From Bacillota bacterium (GTDB taxonomy: Bacteria; Bacillota_I; Bacilli_A; RFN20; CAG-826): DNA of 5,970 nucleotides. The stretch spans positions 1-5,970 of the forward strand of contig JAEWUY010000129.1 in the NCBI GenBank assembly GCA_023396795.1, read 5' to 3'. The position numbers and the translations under genes were made by a program. Under the pieces are notes generated by a model. That model was not told the DNA's origin. It did no database searches and saw only the letters and a program-made list of their open reading frames with translations. This document shows, piece by piece, positions 1 to 4,850 of this stretch; within the stretch, counting starts at the first letter, position 1, and the number at the start of each line of letters is the position of its first letter.

Positions 1-623
1 GCATTGCGGTCTCTAATACGCCAGATGGCCCAACTGAAGCGGTAGCAGAAATGACTGCATCGGCATTGCTTTCTATCATCCATAATATCGTTCCTTCAAA
101 TTCTGATATTCATAATGGGATTTGGAAAAAAAGACTGGGCAAATCAGCAGGAGAATTATGTGTTCTTATCATTGGCTATGGAAGAATTGGCAAGAAAACA
201 GCTGACTTATTATTAAAACTTGGCTGCAAAGTGTCGGTCTTTGATCCATTCATTAAGGAGTATTCGGCAAGCGCTCTTGTTGATATAGTGCATAAATATG
301 ATGTCATTTCTTTACACGCTTCTGGAGAAAATGAAATTTTGACTCGAGATATAATCAGCAAATTGAAGCCGGGATGTATCATTCTTAATAGCGCTAGAGG
401 CAAACTGGTTAACGAAGAAGCTCTATTTGAAGCACTTAACTCAAACCAGGTCTCCTTTTTTTGGGGCGACGCTCTTTGGACTGAGCCATATAAAGGATTG
501 CTCATTGGCTGTCCCAATGCAATTTTGACGCCCCATATTGCAACATATACTGATAAGTGCAGAAATGATATGGAATATCAAGCGGTAGAAAATTTACTGC
601 GAGATATGAAAATAGGGAGATGA
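1..623 (+). CDS. D-2-hydroxyacid dehydrogenase (phosphoglycerate dehydrogenase-like), 5' partial
   Basis: The reading frame is open from base 3, so the gene begins upstream of the window; 206 residues are visible. The ATG at 51 is internal, because the codons before it already encode the family's NTP...EAVAE segment. This family oxidises or reduces a D-2-hydroxy acid / 2-oxo acid pair with NAD(P) in the cytoplasm. Seen in visible numbering: the Rossmann glycine motif GYGRIG (58-63), NSARG with the catalytic arginine (R132), a glutamate in ALWTEPY (E161), and TPHIATYT with the catalytic histidine (H178). The catalytic Arg/Glu/His set is therefore intact. The WTEPYKG version of the Glu motif resembles a subgroup I associate with capsule and LPS loci rather than housekeeping SerA, and no C-terminal ACT domain follows. 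It ends 5 bases before the SDR gene. The substrate is unknown; a sugar-derived 2-hydroxy acid is an inference from context. Confidence 0.9.
   Translation, partial: IAVSNTPDGPTEAVAEMTASALLSIIHNIVPSNSDIHNGIWKKRLGKSAGELCVLIIGYGRIGKKTADLLLKLGCKVSVFDPFIKEYSASALVDIVHKYDVISLHASGENEILTRDIISKLKPGCIILNSARGKLVNEEALFEALNSNQVSFFWGDALWTEPYKGLLIGCPNAILTPHIATYTDKCRNDMEYQAVENLLRDMKIGR
614..619 (+). promoter_or_regulatory. Ribosome binding site of the SDR gene
   Basis: AGGGAG lies inside the last codons of the upstream dehydrogenase, 9 bases before the ATG at 629. It directly abuts another in-frame ATG at 620, which leaves no spacer for that codon. The spacing therefore favours 629 as the start. Confidence 0.65.
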
Positions 624-628
624 ATACT

Positions 629-1297
629 ATGGCAAAAACAGTTTTTATCACTGGAGCTTCGGGGGGAATAGGGAACGCGATTTTTACTGAATATATGCAA
701 CATGGATACAATATTATTGCTCCAACCATTGAAGAACTCGATTTATCTAGTCGAGAGTCTATTGATTCATATTTCGAAAATAACAAAAACCTTTGCGTTG
801 ATATATTAATTAACAACGCCGGGGTTAATTTTGTTAATGATATAGACCGAGTCATTACTGACGATATGGATCAAATGATGTCCATTAATTTATTGGCTCC
901 AATTATTCTTATTAGAAGCCTTGTCGGAAACATGAAGAAGAATGGTTTTGGAAGAATTGTGAATATCAGTTCCATTTGGAGCGAAGCTGGTAGACCAGGA
1001 AGATCCATCTATGCCGCGACTAAAAGAGGGCTCAACGGAATCACACAAACTCTTGCAGTTGAACTCGCTCAATACGGCATCCTTGTCAACAGTGTTTCTC
1101 CAGGTTTCACACTTACCGAGTTGACTCTTGCCACAAATACTCTAGAACAATTAGAACAATTAAAAAGCAAAGTTCCGCTTGGCAGGCTCGCACAGCCCGA
1201 AGAAATAGCCAAAGTGGTGTTCTTTTTAGGAAACGAAAACAATACCTACTTGACAGGGCAAAACATTGTTGTCGATGGAGGATACACTTCTCTATGA
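629..1297 (+). CDS. Short-chain dehydrogenase/reductase (SDR, classical type)
   Basis: NAD(P)-dependent oxidoreductase of 222 residues, cytosolic, of the FabG-like classical SDR type. In order: nucleotide-binding TGASGGIG (8-15), NNAG (62-65), NISS with the catalytic serine (S115), YAATK with catalytic tyrosine and lysine (Y128, K132), and the terminal VDGGY motif. All catalytic elements are present. It is shorter than the usual ~245-250 residues because the stretch between the second and third beta strands is compact; there is no clear charged residue after strand 2 to settle NAD versus NADP. I chose ATG 629 over ATG 620 from the ribosome binding site spacing. The stop TGA overlaps the next gene's ATG in an ATGA arrangement, suggesting translational coupling. 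The likely role is oxidation or reduction of a hydroxyl/keto group on a sugar or cyclitol intermediate. The substrate cannot be deduced, and FabG function in fatty acid synthesis is unlikely in this context. Confidence 0.92.
   Translation: MAKTVFITGASGGIGNAIFTEYMQHGYNIIAPTIEELDLSSRESIDSYFENNKNLCVDILINNAGVNFVNDIDRVITDDMDQMMSINLLAPIILIRSLVGNMKKNGFGRIVNISSIWSEAGRPGRSIYAATKRGLNGITQTLAVELAQYGILVNSVSPGFTLTELTLATNTLEQLEQLKSKVPLGRLAQPEEIAKVVFFLGNENNTYLTGQNIVVDGGYTSL
1277..1281 (+). promoter_or_regulatory. Ribosome binding site of the sugar-phosphate cyclase gene
   Basis: GGAGG is 12 bases upstream of the ATG at 1294, longer than usual. The same bases encode part of the conserved VDGGY end of the SDR. 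The long spacing together with the ATGA overlap suggests that initiation here may rely on ribosomes arriving from the upstream gene. Confidence 0.5.
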
Positions 1298-2349
1298 TAA
1301 TTAACTCAATTTTCAGAAAATATACCGTTTCAATCTTTACTGATTTCTCGTTTTTTGAAGAAATAAGCAAGATTAAGAACAAATTTTTCATAATCGATAA
1401 AAAGGTTTACGAATTATACAAGGACGTTTTAGATAAATTGATTGATTCCGATGTTTTCTTTGTCAATGCCATTGAGGCAAACAAAACTGAAAAAACGGCT
1501 TTTGAAGCCATAAATGAAATTGTGAAACTGCCAACAAAAAGAAATACCAATTTAATTGTTATTGGCGGAGGTATTGTTCAAGATGTTTCGTGCTTTGTTT
1601 CTTCTGTTTTGTATCGTGGAATCTCCTGGCATTTTATCCCGACGACGCTTTTGGCTCAAGCAGATAGTTGTATCGGCAGCAAGTCTTCACTTAATTATGA
1701 ACATTATAAAAATTTAATCGGGACATTTTATCCGCCGGAGGCAATTTATATTTCGACAAGTTTTCTACCAACTCTCGAATACAGAGATTTTCTAAGCGGA
1801 ATCGGCGAAATGTTTAAATGTGCACTCATGGCGGGGAAAGAAGCTTTTTACGAAACATCAGCCCATCTTGATAAAATACTACAAAAAGATAACGGCACCC
1901 TTGTTTTTGAGATTAATAAAGCCTTGTCTTTTAAGAAAAAAGTAATTGAAATTGATGAATTTGATAGAGACTACCGCAATATAATGAATTATGGTCACAC
2001 TTTTGGTCACGCCTTGGAATCAAATTCGAATTTCGCAATACCTCATGGTCAAGCCGTTTCTATTGGAATTCTCATTGCTAATGAGATTTCTATGCAACGA
2101 GGAATATTAAGAGATGACTATGCATTCGATATTTTTAAATCACTAGTTCGTGTTATAAGCAATGAGCTGCTGCAAAAATCACACTTCTCTGAAAACTTGA
2201 TTAGCATTATGAAAAAAGATAAGAAATTTGCAGGCCTCACGCACACTTGCATATTACTCGACAACAATAAGATTAATAAATGCCTAGATGTGACTGATGA
2301 CGAAATCAGACAGGCACTAGACAGTATAGTGAAAAAGTTATTAATTTGA
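1294..2349 (+). CDS. Sugar-phosphate cyclase, 3-dehydroquinate synthase (AroB) family
   Basis: A 351-residue protein, the usual length for the family, which uses bound NAD and a divalent metal to oxidise, eliminate phosphate from and ring-close a sugar phosphate. Visible: GGGIVQD (91-97, NAD site), PTTLLAQADSCIGSK (116-130), KNLIGTFYPP (139-148), GIGEMFK (169-175), RNIMNYGHTFGHALE (228-242), PHGQAV (250-255), KKDKK (307-311). Matching remembered Aspergillus DHQS positions gives D124, K130, K139, N140, E172, K175, K214, R228, N232, H235, H239, H251; metal ligands would be E172, H235 and H251. All are retained. Differences from typical AroB are Q96 in place of Gly, GSK for GGK, and HGQAV for HGEAV. 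No shikimate gene is nearby; dehydrogenases and a glycosyltransferase surround it, so I favour a specialised cyclase making a carbocycle for a glycan. A second, relocated AroB remains possible. Family assignment is secure; substrate is unknown. Confidence 0.9.
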   Translation: MIINSIFRKYTVSIFTDFSFFEEISKIKNKFFIIDKKVYELYKDVLDKLIDSDVFFVNAIEANKTEKTAFEAINEIVKLPTKRNTNLIVIGGGIVQDVSCFVSSVLYRGISWHFIPTTLLAQADSCIGSKSSLNYEHYKNLIGTFYPPEAIYISTSFLPTLEYRDFLSGIGEMFKCALMAGKEAFYETSAHLDKILQKDNGTLVFEINKALSFKKKVIEIDEFDRDYRNIMNYGHTFGHALESNSNFAIPHGQAVSIGILIANEISMQRGILRDDYAFDIFKSLVRVISNELLQKSHFSENLISIMKKDKKFAGLTHTCILLDNNKINKCLDVTDDEIRQALDSIVKKLLI

Positions 2350-2354
2350 GAGGA
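2349..2354 (+). promoter_or_regulatory. Ribosome binding site of the zinc-ribbon protein gene
   Basis: AGAGGA begins at the last base of the cyclase stop codon and sits 9 bases before the ATG at 2364. An in-frame TTG at 2346 lies upstream of this site and overlaps the previous stop, so ATG 2364 is the supported start. Confidence 0.65.
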
Positions 2355-2363
2355 AAGTCAACA

Positions 2364-3335
2364 ATGCTGAAATCATTTCAACTAAATGAATATTCTTCTT
2401 TGAAAGATGTTGTCCAAGACGAAAAAATTGCGCAAATAGAGAGGAGCCTTGCCAAGGATTTTGTCTTAAGTCAGATGTCTTTTCATATCGAAGAGTCTGA
2501 ATGCCCGATTTGTCATAGCGATGAACACACCAATTTCTTTGTGAAGTGGGGCATTAAGTATTTGAGATGTAGGCACTGCGGAAGCATTTATGCGGTTTGC
2601 TCAAAAAGTTTTGTCAAAGCTTATAAAGAAGATTCAGCCATCCGCGACTTTAGAATCAGCAAGGAGTATCAAGATGATGCTGAAAGAATGAGACACACAA
2701 ATTGGGTCGAGTTTTTAGATTGGCTCAAATTCCGTTTTTTCCGATTCAATGGTGCTCGAAGCAATTTAGTGATTACTGATTTTGGAAATCGATACAAAGG
2801 TTTCGCCAACCTAGTTATTGCCGATAAAATGTTTCGCAAATATCAGCTCGTCGATTCTGCTTTAGAAACGGACTACAACGTCAAACAAAGCGATGTCGAG
2901 GCAGCTGACATAATAATATTTGCAAATCGCATTCAACAGTCTTTCGATCCAGTAGCAGATCTCGCCGCATTAAAACCCATTTTAAAAAATGACGGAATAA
3001 TAATATTACAATCTCGCTTAGGCAGTGGTTTTGATATACTGACTTTAAAAGGACAAAACGATAAGATATTTCCTTTTGAACATATCCTTCTTCCATCAAA
3101 GGAAGCTCTTTTCACAATTTTAGACGAGGCTGGATATGAAATATTAGAAGTAACGACACCAGGGAATCTCGACGTTAATTATGTATATTCTAAAAAAGAT
3201 TGTCTCTTGGACGATAATATTTTCACAAAATATATGTTCGAACATTCATCTCCTGAAACACTTCGCGAGTTTCAAAGATTCTTACAAAAAAATGATTTAA
3301 GTTCTTTCGTTCAAGTAATCGCTAGGAAAAAATAG
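2364..3335 (+). CDS. Zinc-ribbon protein with methyltransferase-like domain
   Basis: A 323-residue soluble protein; no signal peptide or membrane segment is seen. Residues 47-72 form a four-cysteine zinc ribbon, CPIC (47-50) and CRHC (69-72). The rest follows the order of a class I SAM methyltransferase: a strand-loop DFGNRYKG (139-146), strands around ADIIIF (181-186) and GIIILQSR (211-218), then FPFEHILLPSKEALFTILDE (236-255) and TTPGNLDV (264-271). These last two resemble the tail of proteins annotated as class I methyltransferases in polysaccharide loci. The usual glycine-rich SAM motif (GxGxG) is not recognisable; DFGNRYKG stands in its place. It may therefore be an inactive or repurposed methyltransferase, or bind a different ligand. 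It lies 14 bases after the cyclase gene, so its role is probably tied to the same product. Zinc binding is well supported, methyl transfer is uncertain, and a specific function is not claimed. Confidence 0.75.
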   Translation: MLKSFQLNEYSSLKDVVQDEKIAQIERSLAKDFVLSQMSFHIEESECPICHSDEHTNFFVKWGIKYLRCRHCGSIYAVCSKSFVKAYKEDSAIRDFRISKEYQDDAERMRHTNWVEFLDWLKFRFFRFNGARSNLVITDFGNRYKGFANLVIADKMFRKYQLVDSALETDYNVKQSDVEAADIIIFANRIQQSFDPVADLAALKPILKNDGIIILQSRLGSGFDILTLKGQNDKIFPFEHILLPSKEALFTILDEAGYEILEVTTPGNLDVNYVYSKKDCLLDDNIFTKYMFEHSSPETLREFQRFLQKNDLSSFVQVIARKK

Positions 3336-3337
3336 GT
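3334..3337 (+). promoter_or_regulatory. Weak ribosome binding site of the Gfo/Idh gene
   Basis: AGGT overlaps the previous gene's TAG stop and is only 3 bases before the ATG at 3341. No stronger SD-like stretch is present nearby, so initiation probably depends on coupling with the upstream gene, whose stop is 5 bases away. Confidence 0.35.
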
Positions 3338-3340
3338 ATC

Positions 3341-4366
3341 ATGAATAATAGAAAGCAACTAAAAGTCATCATCATCGGGATGGGCAAAATGGGCAAGATT
3401 CGCCTTGATGCTATGCAGAGGCATGGTGGATTTGAAGTTGTGGGTTTATGCGATAACGATTTGTCTGCGCTTCAAAATTACGATTATCCTAAATTTGATA
3501 ATTGGCGCATTTGCATAGAAGAAACAAAACCTGATGTTGTGGTGGTGTGCACGATTAATCTAGTCATTCCTGACATAGTATGTTATGCATTAGAACACGG
3601 CTGTCATGTTTTCTCAGAAAAACCTCCCGGCCGAAATTTAGGTGACGCATTAAGAATGCGCGAATGCCATTCAAACGCTTCATCGCTTGTTCTCAAATTC
3701 GGCTTCAATCATCGATATCATAATTCAATCATCGAAGCAAAGGCTTTAATTGATTCTGGAATATTAGGAAAGCCCGTTTTTGTTCGCGGAGTCTATGGGA
3801 AAGCAGGCAACACCAACTATGCCAATGAGTGGAGAAACAACCCAATGTTATCAGGAGGAGGAATCCTGCTAGATCAAGGCATCCACATGCTTGATTTGAT
3901 ACGCTACTTTTTAGGCGATATTTCCGAAGTCTTTAGTTCAATTGATAATCTAGTTTGGAAAGAAATACCCACCGAAGACTCAGCGTATATCGTCTTCAAA
4001 ACAAAAAATGGCGAAATTGCCTCCCTTCATTCTACCTGCATTCAATGGAAACATAAGTTTGATATGGATATCATTTGTGACAAAGGCTATATAGCTCTTA
4101 ATGGGATTTTAACTTCAACTCAAAGTTATGGAGAAGAAAGAATAACGTTTTACAAAAAAGATTTGCAGTTGGCAAGCGGCAAACTAGGAAACCCCATTGA
4201 ATACACCATGTGTTTTGACACCGATTCTTCTTGGGATTTAGAAATCGGCGAATTTTATGATTCTATCGTCTTCAAAAAACCAGTTTTGAATGGAACTGAT
4301 AATGATGCAGTTGAAGTGATGAGACTTATTGATAAAATCTACAGAAATAATGACCGGAGGATATAG
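3341..4366 (+). CDS. Gfo/Idh/MocA-family NAD(P)-dependent oxidoreductase
   Basis: A cytosolic 341-residue dehydrogenase of normal family length. The N-terminal Rossmann domain (about 1-120) starts VIIIGMGKMG, with glycines at 13, 15 and 18, and contains the EKP signature in FSEKPPG (E93-K94-P95), whose lysine is catalytic in the family. The C-terminal alpha/beta domain begins near 121 with GFNHRYHN. It carries GGGILLDQGIHMLDLIRYF (172-190), in which D178 and H182 occupy the family's active-site positions. Members act on sugars, UDP-sugars, inositols and other cyclitols by reversible hydroxyl oxidation. Next to a sugar-phosphate cyclase, oxidation or reduction of a ring hydroxyl is a reasonable inference, but specificity cannot be read from sequence. 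The next gene starts one base after this stop, indicating tight co-expression. Alternatives such as a UDP-sugar 3-dehydrogenase or inositol 2-dehydrogenase remain open. Confidence 0.93.
   Translation: MNNRKQLKVIIIGMGKMGKIRLDAMQRHGGFEVVGLCDNDLSALQNYDYPKFDNWRICIEETKPDVVVVCTINLVIPDIVCYALEHGCHVFSEKPPGRNLGDALRMRECHSNASSLVLKFGFNHRYHNSIIEAKALIDSGILGKPVFVRGVYGKAGNTNYANEWRNNPMLSGGGILLDQGIHMLDLIRYFLGDISEVFSSIDNLVWKEIPTEDSAYIVFKTKNGEIASLHSTCIQWKHKFDMDIICDKGYIALNGILTSTQSYGEERITFYKKDLQLASGKLGNPIEYTMCFDTDSSWDLEIGEFYDSIVFKKPVLNGTDNDAVEVMRLIDKIYRNNDRRI
4356..4360 (+). promoter_or_regulatory. Ribosome binding site of the YhcH-family gene
   Basis: GGAGG is 7 bases before ATG 4368, the best SD in the window. 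It lies inside the end of the preceding coding region and downstream of alternative in-frame codons TTG 4329 and ATG 4350, which it rules against. Confidence 0.8.
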
Positions 4367-4367
4367 C

Positions 4368-4850
4368 ATGGTTATCGATAGAATTACTAATTTGAGCAGA
4401 TACTTGCCTTCGAGAGTATATGAAAGAATGGAAAAAGTTCTTCACAAAATCAACAAAGATACGGTTGATGGCACGTACAATATTGATAAAGATATGTTCA
4501 TTAAGGTCATGAGTTATGAACTACAAAGCGAAGATGAATGCAAACTCGAAGCCCATAATGAATATATAGATATTCAATCTACATTAGTCGGCGTGGAAGG
4601 CATTGGCATTTTTGATAGAAACCCCTTGACTGTGACCATTCCATATAATGCCGAAAAAGATGTTATATTTTTTGAACGGGAAAAGGCAAGGATTAAAAAC
4701 AATATAGTGATTTATCCGCAGGATTTTGTTTTGCTGTTTCCCGAAGAAGCTCATAGCCCCAAGCAAAAAGTGGCAGGCTATAAACCTCAAGTTAAAAAAT
4801 TCGTTATTAAACTGAGAGCTTCTTTGTTTAGGGTTGAGAATGATGATTAA
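4368..4850 (+). CDS. YhcH/YjgK/YiaL family protein (NanQ-like sugar anomerase/mutarotase)
   Basis: A 160-residue single-domain protein matching the usual ~150-residue length of this cupin-like family (COG2731 type, including E. coli YhcH/NanQ and the EbgC subunit). Visible: KLEAHNEYIDIQ (59-70) with E61, H63 and D68, the VGVEGI stretch (74-79), FPEEAHSPKQ (124-133) with H129, and VKKFVIK (142-148) near the end. The conserved Glu and His residues fit the metal-binding pocket of the family. NanQ is described as speeding anomer interconversion of N-acetylneuraminate, a 2-ulosonic acid. Here the partner is unknown, but the gene is one base from the Gfo/Idh gene and overlaps the glycosyltransferase gene, so it probably serves the same sugar intermediate. 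Catabolic use of an exogenous sugar is possible but less likely beside a glycosyltransferase. Family confidence is high; activity on a specific sugar is inference. Confidence 0.88.
   Translation: MVIDRITNLSRYLPSRVYERMEKVLHKINKDTVDGTYNIDKDMFIKVMSYELQSEDECKLEAHNEYIDIQSTLVGVEGIGIFDRNPLTVTIPYNAEKDVIFFEREKARIKNNIVIYPQDFVLLFPEEAHSPKQKVAGYKPQVKKFVIKLRASLFRVENDD
4830..4833 (+). promoter_or_regulatory. Ribosome binding site of the glycosyltransferase gene
   Basis: AGGG lies within the end of the YhcH-family gene, 6 bases before ATG 4840 and 9 before the adjacent ATG 4843. Both spacings are workable, so the start is ambiguous by one codon. Confidence 0.45.

Noticed and set aside
456..462. Run of seven T followed by GGGG, considered as a terminator or frameshift site.
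   Set aside because: There is no preceding hairpin, and the frame is intact through the run, leading into the expected WTEP and TPHIA motifs.
620..628. Longer SDR start at ATG 620 overlapping the upstream TGA.
   Set aside because: The AGGGAG site ends at 619, leaving no spacer, whereas ATG 629 has a 9-base spacer and gives the usual short N-terminus before the TGASGGIG motif.
661..666. Six-G run resembling an internal Shine-Dalgarno.
   Set aside because: It encodes glycines of the TGASGGIG motif, and no downstream start would give a complete SDR.
502..855. Reverse-strand open frame, with others at 176-517, 890-1072, 1113-1391, 2881-3115 and 4584-4790.
   Set aside because: All lie opposite well-supported genes with intact family motifs, and their translations show no recognisable domain.
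1294..2349. Housekeeping AroB of the shikimate pathway.
   Set aside because: Not excluded, but no other aromatic-pathway gene is present and the neighbours are glycan-type genes, so I did not assign the aroB symbol.
2346..2363. TTG start at 2346 for the zinc-ribbon gene.
   Set aside because: Its codons contain the ribosome binding site of ATG 2364, and TTG is the weaker codon.
2905..3020. Two similar segments around 2908 and 2994 (DIIIFANRI and GIIILQSRL), considered as an internal repeat.
   Set aside because: They match the expected adjacent beta strands of the methyltransferase-like fold, and AT-rich isoleucine codons explain the DNA similarity.
4329..4367. TTG 4329 or ATG 4350 as start of the YhcH-family gene.
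   Set aside because: Both lie upstream of a strong GGAGG perfectly placed for ATG 4368, and family proteins begin near the MVIDRI-like segment.
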